DNA from: Ananas comosus
Taxonomy: Eukaryota; Streptophyta; Magnoliopsida; Poales; Bromeliaceae
Length of the DNA stretch: 64,000 nt
Reading direction: 5' to 3'
NCBI RefSeq assembly: GCF_001540865.1
Contig: NC_033636.1
Coordinates: 1,540,374 to 1,604,373 of the forward strand
Of this stretch, positions 8,936 through 20,990 are shown piece after piece. Numbering within the stretch: the first letter of the stretch is position 1; every line of letters begins with the position of its first letter. The notes under the pieces are model-generated. The model ran no database searches and was not told the DNA's origin. It was given only the letters and a program-made list of their open reading frames with translations. Both the position numbers and the translations under genes were made by a program.

Positions 8936-11900
8936 TGTCACGCCCCCGCCCCGAAATCTCTACCAATTTGGCACGGTCCGGGCGCGGCGGGCGGACGCCG
9001 AACGGACAACACCTTTCCTGCCCGTCCAAGGCTAAACAACCTGATTAAGTACAATTAAGCGTCTAGGAAATGCTTAAATAATATACATGATCAATACGAT
9101 GCACACAAGTGCAATACAACTAAGAGCAAGGACCACAAGTAACATATAAGTGTATAAAGAGAGAAATATCTAGCTATTACAACCATTCAACAATTACATC
9201 ATTTGTTTACATTACATTTTCATCTTCCAAAATGTAAATACATGATTGTCCTCAAAATACAACATAGCTCTCCAATGTCTATCCAAAATATACATGGTAT
9301 GTAGTACACGAGGGTACTCTAATGCATAAAGGAAAGCCACTACGTAATGCACTCACTCAGGGCGCTATGCCCTTGTCGCGATCCTCGCTCGGCGATCTAG
9401 TACTCGGCCCTGCAACAAAGTGGGGTGAGAACTATATAAATATAGTTCCCAGTGGGTTCGGCCGCCGACTTCGCCGATTTTTCTACTAGGTCTAAGCAGA
9501 CATAAGCAGATAGATAGGTAGATAAATAGATAGAAAAGTAAACTGCAACTATTCTACCATGCCTTCAATAATGAGCAAAGCATGCAATATTCATTTGCAA
9601 TGAACCTACTATCATGCTAGTATCATATCATGAGTATATAAAAGTACATAGCAATGCAATCTACAACATACACTATGTCTACTCGAGATAATAATGCAAT
9701 TCTATTATGCCATTCATGTTTATTATCCAATCTATTTGGCTAACCCGTAGGTTAAGCCCTCGACTCACTCTCAATCTCATAGGTGAGGAGAAGCTACACT
9801 CGCACACCGAGACCATCTACGGGACAACTACGTCTGCCCCTAGCGAAGTACTCCGGAGACTCGTGCCTCGGTGGAGCGACCACCGACAAGCATAATAAAC
9901 AGACTAGTGAGTATGATACAATCCTCTCAAGAGGATACCCTATCTACTAGGGTCGATGTGCCTCTGCTGCACAGTAATCAATGCATCCTAGATGCCGGGA
10001 TCTCTACTATCTCTAGAACCATGTCATGTTTACTACACTAAACTCGATGCCACTCGTTCAGTCATTGTAGTAAAGTTCTCTAACTAGTTGACATGCCACT
10101 TGTCCAATTAGTGTTTCTACTACACTAGTTCAATGCCACTCTACTAGGCTACAATATGTTCAAGCCCGGCTCTTTATGCCACTATAGGATTCCATGTCAC
10201 AAGACCCAATCCTCATGCTACCCTAGTCCATGTGTCCAACTTGCAAATTACACTACTAAGAAGCATGCAAGGAATTAGAATTGCAACTATCTACTAATCC
10301 TATAATGCATAATATTCATATATGATCACTACAAAAACTTAGACATAAAAAGAAACTCGGTTGCTTCGGGATGGACACCCCCCACCTCTTGAGGGTATGG
10401 AGGTTCTAGAAATGCTTCTCGGCGTTCATTACGACGATGCCTCGGCCTCCTAGGTCGAAATGAAGCTCAATCGGCCTTATCTTGCCGATATCTTTTCGCC
10501 CGCTCGACGAATCGAAAATCCAACTTCGCCCTTACGTTTCTTGACCTATCAATTAGGTTTAGTTGTCCTCAAATGAGATCAATCCCATTGTTTTCTAAAA
10601 ACCCCAATTTGGAGCCCTAGGGTTAGCACTATGCAAACCCACATCAAAAATCCTAGATTCTAGCTCTAATCCCACCATTCATGGTGCTAGGGATCCATTT
10701 GATCCCATCCAAAGAGCCAAAACCCCAAAAACCCTAAATTTCACAACTAGGGTTAGAAGCCTACCTCTTGTTTAGCTTCAAAGAGAGAAGAGAGGAAGAG
10801 GGAGAGGTCCAAAAGCCTTCTTGGCTTGATCTCCTTCTTCTTCTCCTTCCTTCTCTTCCTTCTTTTCCTTCTCTTTTCGTCTTTCTTTTCCTTCTCTTTT
10901 CTTCTTCCTTTTCCTTCTTTTTTCTTCTTCTTCCTCTCTTTGGTTCTTTCCTTTCTAGAGAGAGAGAAAGAGAGTATGTAAGGGAGACGGAGAAATGAGA
11001 GATAAGAGAGGGGAGAGGGATTCATAAGTCCTCTAATGTAACAATATCGAGCTGGCCCCCTCAACTTTTAATCCTCTGCATAGCCCTCACTGGGCAGTCT
11101 GCACGCGAAGGGACCGGCCTCCCCGACCTGGGACCGGTCCCCGAGAGCCTTCAGGCTGTGGTGCGCGTTCGGGAACCGATCCCACTGGCCAGGAACCGGT
11201 TGCCTCAACCCTCGGTCGCAACCCCCGCTGCGGGGGGCCGGTCTGTAATATACCGAAAATTCGAAAAATAAATATCGAACTTTAGTCAAATTGACCAAAG
11301 TGCGAGGATGGTACACTTCGGAAAGTCCGAAGGTGTTAAAAGGATCAAAAGTGCGTTATGGGAGGTTTTCAAGAGCTAAAGAAGCAAAAATCTGCAAACT
11401 GCAGTTTTTGAGCTCTCGGGGACCGGTCCCTGGTGGGAGAGACCGGTCCTCGAACGCGTGAAAACTGAGAAAGCTGAAAAATCGGCTATGTCCTGAGAAG
11501 ACAGGCTTTGGGAACCGGTCCCTGCCTGAGAGACCGGTCCCCCGGAGACCGGTCCCCCAAAGTGAGACCGGTCGCACTGCGCGAGGCAGCTCTGGCTGCG
11601 CCGGAAGAGCTCTCGGGAACCGGTCCCTAGTCGGGGAGACCGGTCCCCGAGCACGAAATCTGCCCAGTCCAGGCAGTGTGTTGAGGTGAAAGTTGAGGGG
11701 TTTAATTGCATTTTTGCAACCCATTAGGCTATGTATGAGGGGTAATGAGGTATTTCTCTCATTCTCACCCTCTCATCCCCTCCCATCTCTCTTTTTCTCT
11801 CTAGAAGACAAGAAGGAGAAGAAAAAGACAAAGAAATAGAAGGAAAAGAGGAAGAAGAAAGTGGAGAAGAACAAGAATGAGTAAAGAAACTCCCTCTTCC

Positions 11901-14187
11901 TCATCTCTAGCTTGGAAAAGGAGAGCTTACAAGGTAAGCTTTGAACCCTAAATGTGGTAGATCCCAAATTAGGGTTTGGGTTGAGTTAATAATGATTTTT
12001 ATAGAATCTCTAGAGTCTTTGAAGCTTTTTTTTGCTTCCTTTTGAGATCAAGACCATGGCATGAGTGTAGTGGGTGAAGCTTGAAGGTGAGCTTGACCCC
12101 TCTCATGGTAGAATCCAAACTAGGATTTGAATTGAACTAAAGATGATTTTGATAGACTTCCTACAGTAGAATGAAGCTACTTTTGCTTCCCAATGAGATC
12201 AAACCCTAGGTTTTCTTATGCAATGGAGCTAGGGCACCCAAATTGGGGCTTTTGCTCATGGGAATTTCTAAGTGAAATTGACCCTCTAGAAACCTAATTG
12301 GGGGTATTTCCGACGCGTTGGTGCGCTCGGATTAGCGTTACGAAAAGTCTATGAAAAGTTATGGGCAAAATGGCCTAAGTTGGCTTCGTTTTGCCGCAGG
12401 TAAAGAACGAGAAGCCTAAAAATCCCAGGAAAATCATTGGAGCACCTTTGAGAACCTACGAGGTGGGTGGTGCTTTTCAAACTCGTTGAACTTCTCTCTA
12501 TGCCTAACGTGTCATTCAATTGAGCATATGTATATACATTGTTGCATGCATTTTAGGGTAAAGCGATGATGAAAATGTGATGTCGCATGATTGTGAGTAC
12601 AACTTGCGTAATGTGATGACTAAGAACCTTATGAATGTCAAAGACCCTATATATATATATGCATGAGAGAAAATGTGAGTGCCAAAGTGAGGCGAAAGAA
12701 CAGAGTGACACAATAAGACATAGATCGAGTGGCATTCGATAATGTAAAGTAAAGTGACACTAGAGTTAGTGTGAGGCAAAGAATCAATGTGATGTACAAA
12801 GTAATGACAATAACTAAAGTAAATATAATGTGGGGCATAAAGAATGCGCAAAGAGTAAAGAACATGATTGTTAGAGATAGCCAAAGGTAAAGAAATGTAA
12901 AGAACCATGATTGCTAGAGTAGCAACATAAAGTGAAGAAAAGAACACTAGAGTTAGTGTAATGACATGATTGAACTTATAATCCTTAGAGTTAAGGATTC
13001 GATTATACTTGCTATGAGTTCCGTGCTCGAGGCGGTCGCTCCCCCTCGGGCGATGCCCTCCGGAGTTTTTGCACACGGGTTGGAGTAAACCCGAGGACGG
13101 TCTTAGCGGGAGGAAGCTGAGGGCCCGCGATGATGGACTTAATGTGAAGCAAGTTAATGTGGCGAAACCCCCGGGTTAGCCTTGAGATTAAAGAACAAAG
13201 AGCAAAGAACAAAGAACAAAGACAAAGTATAAAGTGAAAAGAACAAAAGAACTTGCATAATCTGCATATGTTAATGTTGAGCATATTTTCTGCTTATTGT
13301 TCAAACATATTAGCATCATATTATAGATTGGTTACTATATTCAGCTTATCCTTTCTACTATGCCTGAGTTAGTCCTAGTGGGAAACTCGGTGAGATTGAG
13401 GCCGAACCCACTGGAAACTTTGTTGTAGTTCTCACCCCACTATTTTCACAGAGCCGGGACCGAGTGAGCTGGTGAGCGATCGCGGTAAAGGTATCGCACC
13501 TTAGCCAGAGGCCACCCTAGTTGGGCTTGTATTTTGTAGTAGAGTACCCTATGATCATCTTTTGTATTTGATGATAAATGATGTAAAGAAAAGAATGAAA
13601 AGCTCTCTTTTGAGGTAAATGTGATGTAAGAAAGAAATGATGTAAAGATGTAATGAAATGTAAGGAAATTTGAAAATGTACAAGTTGGACTTAATGTATA
13701 TGATCTAAATTGAATCATAGTACAAGTGAATGTTAGCTTCTTTTCTTTCACTCGTGGCTATTGCTTACCCTCGTGTAAGCTGTGTTTGTATGTTTCCGCT
13801 AGTGCACTTTTTTTTAAAAATGTACATGTGATGAGCCTTGGGCGGACAGGGAAAACTCTGTCCGTTCGGCGTCTGTTTGACGTGCTCAGGCCGGCCCAAA
13901 TTGGTATCTGTCCTGGGGCGTGACACGGTCTCTCCCTACCAGGGGCTGGTCCCTGAGAGCAGACCCTGCCAGACCACGTTCAGGGACCGGTCCCTCCCAC
14001 CAGGGACCGATCCCCGAGAGCAGATCTGCCAGAGTGCAGATTTGCACTGTTTGCTCTCGTGGACTCGTTTTCATTGCACTTTTGGTGATTTAGACCCCCT
14101 TCAGCCTTTCCGAAGGACACCAACACAACCCTTGGTCGATTCTAAACGAAGTCTAACTCTCGTATTTCGAGAATTCACTTCCTCACA
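8936..14187 (-). mobile_element. Solo LTR (Gypsy-like), minus strand, split by a nested LTR
   Basis: On the minus strand the LTR begins TGTGAGGAAG near 14187 and ends GGGGGCGTGACA at 8936. It is flanked by the 5-bp target duplication CAAGT (8931-8935 and 14188-14192). With the nested element and one CGGTC copy removed it is about 2,565 bp. It has no internal coding region, so it is a solo LTR left by recombination. Length and TGT...ACA ends fit Tekay/Del-type chromoviruses; without a pol gene that is inference. It carries ACCGGT-centred palindromes, a CTCCGGAG box (about 9850) and a hairpin box (9424-9464). Confidence 0.8.
11244..13925 (+). mobile_element. Nested solo LTR (Gypsy-like), plus strand
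   Basis: A 2,682-bp LTR begins TGTAATATACC and ends CTGGGGCGTGACA, flanked by CGGTC at 11239-11243 and 13926-13930. It belongs to the same broad family as its host LTR but lies in the opposite orientation. This makes the region look like one huge foldback element until the target duplications are recognised. At least six ACCGGTC-type motifs lie between 11419 and 11655. The hairpin box lies near 13403-13445. Open frames inside, including a Lys-rich one, are low-complexity or antisense and are not counted as genes. Confidence 0.85.
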
Positions 14188-14192
14188 CAAGT

Positions 14193-14515
14193 ACAAGTAA
14201 AAGTACCACCATGCAAACTTATTAGATTTCTAAGCTTCGTAAGTGATTTGAAGAGCGATAATATATTTGGAGTAGGAGGATTGATCTAAGTCCAAGTGAG
14301 AAAATCACACTGTAGAGGTCAATTATTATTTTTATTATTATTTTATTAATTTTTAATTGGAATTCAAATTGTAAAAGGTGCCGAAAATTTAATAAAAAAG
14401 AATGCGATGGATTCGAGATATGAGAGGTAACATAGAATTTTGAAAAAAAAAATGATTATAATTCTCTCTCCCCTGCAAGTTATGTAATGAGATTAGTCCT
14501 CTGTGGATTTATTTA
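14193..14515. other. AT-rich spacer, nothing recognised
   Basis: No coding frame or clear element. A short TTATTATTTTTATTATTATT run lies near 14324. Confidence 0.5.
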
Positions 14516-14819
14516 GTTAATTAATTTCGTAATGCAGCACTGCTTTATAGATATTTCAAAACATACAAAACAAACGTCATAACTTTAATAAATCTCCTTC
14601 CACATCCCTAACCAAACATTATTGTTATTATTATTTTCTCTCTAACTTAAGTTATGACGTTTGTTTTGTATGTTTTGAAATATCTATAAAGCAGTGCTGC
14701 ATTACGAAATTAATTAACCATACAAAACAAACGTCATAACTTTAATAAATCTCCTTCCACATCCCTAACCAAACATTATTGTTATTATTATTTTCTCTCT
14801 AACTTAAGTTATGACGTTT
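14516..14819. repeat. Perfect 70-bp inverted repeat plus partial direct duplicate
   Basis: 14516-14585 and 14649-14718 are exact reverse complements (70 bp each) around a 63-nt loop. 14562-14662 then recurs without change as 14719-14819 (101 bp, offset 157). The duplicate copies the inner part of the left arm, the whole loop and the start of the right arm, so it forms a second, smaller hairpin with about 24-bp arms. No target duplication or known terminal motif was seen. Perfect identity of the arms implies recent origin or active homogenisation. Confidence 0.9.
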
Positions 14820-15036
14820 AATTTCATCTGTCTTATTGGGAAATATATAGTCGACATATATCTTCATTCAAAAATTTAATTTCATTTATTTTAGAATTTC
14901 CAACTAAGAAGCTATTTCTCGTGCTGTCAGCACAAAAGATTTTGTGTGGAGGCAGTAACAAAATGTCCATTTGGGATTGCCTGCAGATGGGTGCCACTTG
15001 GCTAGCCACATGGTGTCCATCTCGAAGGGCACTTCT
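14820..15036. other. Spacer before Copia element 1
   Basis: No gene recognised. The last five bases, CTTCT (15032-15036), form an imperfect target duplication with CTTTT at 19508-19512. Confidence 0.5.
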
Positions 15037-15284
15037 TGTTGAAGATAAGATCAAATTGTTAATTAGTTTTTTAGTTAGATTTGTTATCAGGGATTTTGTT
15101 AATCAGTTTAGATTTTTTTCTTTAAGTTGTTAAATTAGTTTAGATTTTGTTTTTTTTGTTATCCATATGCACTATAAAAGGCTAAAACTATGTAGAACAA
15201 GTGCACCGCGAATCTATTGATTATTCTCCACATTAATAAAATTATTCGCTTCATTTTATTGTTTTATTGATTACCGCCATAACA
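15037..15284 (+). repeat. 5' LTR of Copia 1
   Basis: A 248-bp LTR with TG...CA ends and a TATAAAAGG-type promoter motif near 15173. Downstream of it comes the primer binding site. Confidence 0.9.
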
Positions 15285-15342
15285 AGTGGTATTAGAGAGT
15301 CAGGATTCAGAGAGTCAGGATTCGTGAGAGAAGGCTACGTCG

Positions 15343-18300
15343 ATGGCGATCAGCGGGGTTGTCGGATCCCAAACTACTCTTCCCATTTTCAAAGGGGAGA
15401 ACTATGATTTCTAGTGCCTCAAGATGAAGACGATGCTACGATCACAAGATCTATGGGATCTTGTGGAGAAGGGGTACATGGATGCTACCCCAGAAAATAT
15501 GAAGAAGGACTCGAAGGCTCTTTTCTTCATCCAGCAGGCCATCGATGAATCGATTTTTTCGCACATTGTTGCTGCGACAAAATCAAAGGAAGCGTGGGAT
15601 ACGCTACAGAAGAAGTATCAGGTCAGTTCAAAAGTACTAAGAGTCAAACTTCAAACTTTACGGAGTAAATTTGAGACTACTTTTATGCAAGAAAATGAAA
15701 ATGTTCATTCTTTTTTCTCAAAAGTTATGGAACTAGTAACCACTATGTGTTCATATGGTGAAGATTTGTCGGATCGAAAGGTTGGTGAAAAAATTTTACG
15801 AAGTTTGACTCCTAAATATAATCATGTTGTGGCTGCTATTGAAGAGTCGAAAAATTTTACTAAATTTTCTTGTACCGAACTTTTGGGCTCTCTTTTGTCA
15901 CATGAGAATCGCATTGACAACCCTCATGAAAATTCTATGGAGAATGCTTTTTTGAATGAATCAAAAGATAGGGATAAAGGAGTTGTAGATTACAGTCGAC
16001 AAGCTTCATCACGTGATCGTGGAAGAGGTCGTGGTCATGGTCAAGGAAATAGAGGGAGAGGTAGATCTAGAGGGTCAGATCAACGAAACAGCAACAAATC
16101 CTATGGGTCAGAACGATGTAACACCTTTAAGAATATCCAATGTTTTTATTATAAGAAATATGACCATATAGAAAGATTTTGTCAATTGAAAAAGGAGAAT
16201 AATTCTCAAGTTGATGCTAACTATGTTGAATCCGATGTTCTTTTTGCTTGCTATACCGTAAATACAAATTTAGAAAATATTTGGTATTTGGATAGTGGTT
16301 GTAGTGCTCACTTGACAAAAAGAGAAGATATATTTATCGAGTTGGACAAATCAATTCGAAGGCTGGTAAAAATGGGAGATGGTCGTATTCGCGAAGCACA
16401 TGGTAAAGGAGTTGTAAAAGTAAACTTTAATGGTATCACAGAAATATCAGATATTCTTTATGTTCCTGTTTTGGATGCAAATTTATTTAGTGTTGGCCAA
16501 TTTCTTACTTTTGAATATTCTTTGGTTTTCAAAATTATAAATGCCTCATTTTTAAAGATAGACAGAAAACAGAATTGTTTGCTGAAATTGCCATGGCGAA
16601 AAGTAAAATTTTTCCTTTATATAATGATTTTCGAAATCTGGCTATGAGAGTATCTACTAATGAAAATTGGTTGTGGCATGAAAGATTCGGACATCTAAGT
16701 TTTTACAAGTTTAGAGATCTTGTATAAGAAGGAGATGATTGATGGATTGCCGCATATTGCACCAAGTGACTCGATTTGTGAAAGTTGCATACGAGGGAAG
16801 CATCATCGATCTCCGTTTCCAAAGAAAAGCACGTGGAGAGCAAAGAAACCTCTGGCCCTCGTACATGTGGATGTTTGGGGGCCAATGCAAACACCATCTT
16901 TGAATAATAATTTTTATTTTGTTGTTTTTGTTGACGATTTTAGCCATATGACATGGGTTGATTTTGTTAAACATAAGTCTGATACTTTCGCATCTTTTTA
17001 AAAATTCAAAAATATGGTTGAGAAGGAATCGGGCTATCAAATTAAAACTCTCCGTATAGATATAAGTGGTGAATTTATTTCTAATGAATTTGAAGCTTTT
17101 TGTGAAGCACATGGTATTTTTAGGCAGTTGCAACAAGTTACACCCTACAAAGAAATGGGGTCGCGGAGAGAAAAAATAGAACCCACATCGAGATGGCGAA
17201 GAGCATGTTGAAGGCAAAGGGATTACCGAATAAGTTTTGGGCGGAGGCGGTCTCCATAGCAACACACATTTTAAATCGGAGTCCTACATCATCTTTGGAG
17301 AGTATTACTCCGTATGAACCTTGGGCCGAAAGAAAGCCGAAGATAAATTATTTTAGAATTTTTGGGTGTATGGGTTTTGTTCATCTTCCATCTCAAAAGC
17401 GAGAAGTTAGATGACAATTCCCAAAAGTGTTTTTTTATGGGGTACAGTGATAGAAGTAAAGCATATAGACTTTTTAATCCTACTACGAATTCTTTAATTA
17501 TCAGTCGAGATGTAATTTTTGATGAACAAAAAGATTGGGAGTGGAATGAAGTTTTGCAGGGTCGTCCTATTAGATTGGCTGAGGAAGAAGTTCAGAGTAC
17601 CCCACAAAACACACCCTGTTCTTCGGCAAGTTCTTCGATAACTACACGAGAAACAACGCCGTCCAAGGTAAGGTCGCTTCGGGAGATATATGAAAGGACA
17701 GAAAGATGTCAATTTGGCTTGATGCTTGAACCTGAAGGATTCGAAGATGCGGCTAAATCGTCGGAGTGGTGCAAAGCAATGGATGAGGAGATGGCTGCAT
17801 TAGAGCGCAATCAGACTTGGGAACTTGTAGAACTACCCTCGAACAAAGAAGCACTTGGTCTAAAGTGGGTCTACAAGACCAAGTTTAGACTTGATGGATC
17901 GGTTCAGAAATTAAAGGCGCGGATCGTAGTGAAAGGGTATCTACAATGTGAAGGTATTGATTTTCCCGAAACTTTCACTCCAGTTGCACGTTTTGATACT
18001 ATTAGAACTGTGTTAGCTCTAGCAGCACAATTTGGTTGGAAGGTTTTCCAGATTGATATTAAATCTGTATTTTTAAACGGTGTTTTGCATGATGAAGTTT
18101 AGGTTAAGCAACCTCAGGGGTATGAGGTTAAAGAAAAGGAGGAGAAGGTGTACAGGCTTAAGAAGACACTCTATGGCCTCAAGAAAGCACCCCAGGATTG
18201 GTATAGTCTAATTGATACTCATTTTTTGTAGGGCGGTTTTAGTCAAAGTGAAAGTGGTCCCACACTTTATGTGAAGACCCAAGGTACAGAAATTTTGATC

Positions 18301-19262
18301 GTGTGTCTTTATGTAAATGACCTAATATATGTTGGTAACTCTAAAAAGTTGATTGATGAGTTTAGAAATCATATGGTACAAGGGTTTGAAATGACTGATT
18401 TGGATTTGATGAATTATTTTTTGGGGCTTGAAATAACACAAGGGGAGAACGAAATTTTTGTGTCGCAAAAGAAATATATATCTAACTTGCTTGACAGATT
18501 TGGACTGAAGGATTGTAATCCAGTGACAAATCCACTGGGAACCAATATGAAGTTTTCAGTTAAAGACGGTGCAGAAAAAGTTGACCCTAATGAAGGAGTT
18601 TGATTGGGAGCTTATTATATGTGGTTCATACTAGACCGGACATTATGTTTGCAATGAGCGTTCTGTCAAGATTTACAGAATATCCTAGCAAGATTCACAT
18701 GGGCGCAGCGAAGCGGATATTGAGATATTTGAAGGGGACTAGTGATCATGGATTGCGGTTCACTAAAACTAACAATTTTTCTTTATTTGGTTTTTCTGAT
18801 AGTGACTGGGCAGATTCTATTGATGATCGGAGTAGTACAAGCGGGTTCGTGTTCAAGCTCGGTTCGAGTACAGTGTGTTGGTCCTCAAAGAAGCAACACA
18901 CAATGGCATTGTCATCTTCTGAGGCCGAGTATGTTGCACTCACCAGTGCAGCATGTCAAGCAATCTGGTTGCGACGGATTCTATGTGATTTGTATCAGAA
19001 GCAAACAGATCCGATGATCATCTATTGTGGCAACCAATCGACGATTGTAACGGCAAAAAATCCGGTGCAGCACAGCCGCACCAAGCACATTGAGATCCGT
19101 CACCACTTTATTCGAGATCAAGTGGCAAAGGGCAATATCGAGTTGGTTATATTTCCACCCAAAAACCAGCTTGCGGATATTTTCACCAAACCATTACCAT
19201 TGGAGAAATTCAGTTGGTGTTGTCAAGGACTTGGCATCACAAGATTTGATCTTATGGGGGCG
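15343..19262 (+). pseudogene. Copia 1 gag-pol, inactivated
   Basis: The frame opens at ATG 15343 but meets TAG at 15412-15414, where a Trp codon is expected. Gag and protease continue to 16647 (protease DSG at 16291-16299). The gag zinc knuckle has lost its second cysteine (CFYYKKYDHIERFC). Integrase (HHCC region, CIRGKHHRSPF) is broken by a stop at 16999-17001 and by a frameshift near 17150-17200. RT and RNase H follow with further stops at 18100-18102, 18228-18230 and 18601-18603. The catalytic YVDD box reads YVND (codon 18314-18316), which removes an essential Asp. RNase H motifs (DSDWADSIDDRSSTSG) remain readable. The element cannot move by itself. Confidence 0.9.
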
Positions 19263-19507
19263 TGTTGAAGATAAGATTAAATTGTTAGTTAGTTTTTAGT
19301 AGATTTGTTACGAGAGATTTTGTTAATAAGTTTAGATTTTTACTTTAAGTTGTTAAATCAGTTTAGATTTTATTTTGTTTGTTATCCATATGCACTATAA
19401 AAGGCTAAAACTATGTAAAACAAGTGCACCGCGAATCTATTGATTATTCTCCACATTAATAAAATTATTCACTTCATTTTATTGTTTTATTGATTACCGC
19501 CATAACA
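19263..19507 (+). repeat. 3' LTR of Copia 1
   Basis: A 245-bp LTR matching the 5' copy, with scattered substitutions and short indels. It keeps the TATAAAAGG motif. Confidence 0.9.
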
Positions 19508-19512
19508 CTTTT

Positions 19513-20136
19513 GTAGAGCCCATTACTCTAAAATTAGGAAAGCAGTGAAAGTTATGTGGTACATTCATAACTGCGCGCACTTGCACAGATGAACCATGTT
19601 TTCGTAAATTTTTTATTTTTATATTTTAGCGTTGAGAATATGATATTTATATATCATATGGAGTTTTAGGGCTTTACAATTTAGCATTTTATGATTATTT
19701 TAATTTTTAATTTGGATGTGCGTCACTTTAAAATTCTAAATATTATACTCTAAATCTTAAATCTTAAATTCTAAAATTATAGATTCTAAATTCTAAATTC
19801 TAAAAAAATTAAAATAATAATTTTATAAGTTTGTGGCATCCGCCGTGAGCACATAGAACCCAAGATCAACAGGCAATGTGAGACTTGTCTCCCAAATCTT
19901 GTCATTCCGATTCTGATTTAGCATGTCGTTAATCGACTCTGACTTAGTCTGTCATTCCGACTTTGACTTTGCCGAAACTCATCTCACATTTCCGGCTGAT
20001 GACCGGCTCTGATACCAAAAGTAACGATCCGACCCACTAATAATAATAACTCGTTGGGCTAAAACCACCGACGTATTTTGTTTACTCGAGAGTAGGAAAG
20101 AAGTGGTCGCCACGTGGTTCCGCAGCCACGTGTTGT
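19513..20136. other. Degenerate repeats and LTR primer-site relic
   Basis: A tract of imperfect TTCTAAA units lies at 19725-19812. Around 20006-20023 GGCTCTGATACCA occurs, the reverse complement of a tRNA-Met primer site, followed by sequence typical of an LTR edge. This suggests a minus-strand LTR retrotransposon relic, but neither LTR could be delimited. Confidence 0.4.
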
Positions 20137-20328
20137 CTAATGGGGCAAACCCAAATGAACATTTTGGAGTTGCTTCCGCACAAAATTTTTATCCCTATCA
20201 AAACCATATCCAGCAAATTTGGCATCCGCAGTCTTTGAGTCCCACATCATTATATCTTCGGTTGTAACATTAGTTAGGCACCCTGCATGTAAAGAAAATT
20301 CACATCGGGTAGTATCCTCTTTTCCCAA
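20137..20328 (-). CDS. Orphan open frame, possible gene fragment
   Basis: A 63-codon minus-strand frame ending GFDRDKNFVRKQLQNVHLGLPH. About 16 codons in, a pyrimidine-rich TTTTCTTTACATGCAG sequence resembles a splice acceptor, so the real coding part, if any, may begin there as a terminal exon. No domain recognised and no partner exon found. Spurious ORF is quite possible. Confidence 0.2.
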   Translation of the reverse strand: MGKEDTTRCEFSLHAGCLTNVTTEDIMMWDSKTADAKFAGYGFDRDKNFVRKQLQNVHLGLPH

Positions 20329-20340
20329 AGATCATAATAA

Positions 20341-20990
20341 GTTGTTTACTCTTTAAGGCCTTTATTAGAGAATCCTATTGAGGATCACACATGTTGAAAC
20401 TAAAGCTTTACAGCACAAGTTAATAATTAAACCTATCAAAGTTATCTATTTTCTCCGTACTGTACGTATATATATTAGATTGAGGTGAATAATAAACGTT
20501 TGTCTTATGAATAATACCATTACCATGTTCTTGTCAAAATGACCTAAATTATATTTGACACTATGGATAATCAATTCGAAAGCTATATCATCATAAATAA
20601 TTTGTGAGCACGAAATTAATTGTACTCTTAAGAATATAGTAATGAAACTCTTCTCTCTCTATGTTTAGAGAGAGAGTGCCTGCCTAAAGGTAAAATTAAT
20701 AATTCAAAAAATGAGTGCTGCAGTTTATTTCATATTACTTTTAAAGATGGGACATCTGGCACAATGATTAGTACCAATAAATTAGGTTTAAGTTATTTAA
20801 AATTTTTAATAACTAAATTTTATAATTTTGTGACTTTATTTGCCTATTATTCAAGTGATACCAAAATTAGCAATTTTTTATGGCTGATATAAGGTAAATT
20901 TGTGAATAGTAATAATGGCCAATTAAATAATCTCGTAAAATCATCACATTTGTTTCTATAATGTTCAAATACCATACATTTTGTTTAAGG
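20341..20990. other. AT-rich intergenic DNA
   Basis: No coding frame, inverted end or tandem structure that I can support. A short (CT)n/(AG)n stretch lies at 20650-20680. Confidence 0.5.

Larger units (their letters stand above)
15037..19507 (+). mobile_element. Copia LTR retrotransposon 1 (complete structure, decayed)
   Basis: LTRs at 15037-15284 and 19263-19507 start TGTTGAAGATAAGAT and end CGCCATAACA. A tRNA-Met-type primer site (TGGTATTAGAGAG, 15287 on) follows the 5' LTR, and a purine-rich tract (ATGGGGGCG) precedes the 3' LTR. The flanks CTTCT and CTTTT differ at one base. The two LTRs differ at roughly one site in twenty by eye, plus a few indels, so the insertion is not recent. Domain order is gag, protease, integrase, RT, RNase H, as in Copia. 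Confidence 0.9.

Noticed and set aside
10753..11064. Lys/Arg/Glu-rich 103-codon minus-strand frame
   Set aside because: Simple-sequence product of CTTCTTC runs inside a solo LTR.
12516..13284. Overlapping minus-strand frames up to 186 codons
   Set aside because: They are antisense to an LTR and in different frames, with no motif; the window contains many equally long chance frames.
8936..13925. A single 5-kb foldback or MULE element with TGTCACGCCCC ends
   Set aside because: Exact 5-bp duplications CGGTC (around 11244-13925) and CAAGT (around 8936-14187) show two solo LTRs nested in opposite directions; 13926-14187 is the missing end of the outer LTR.
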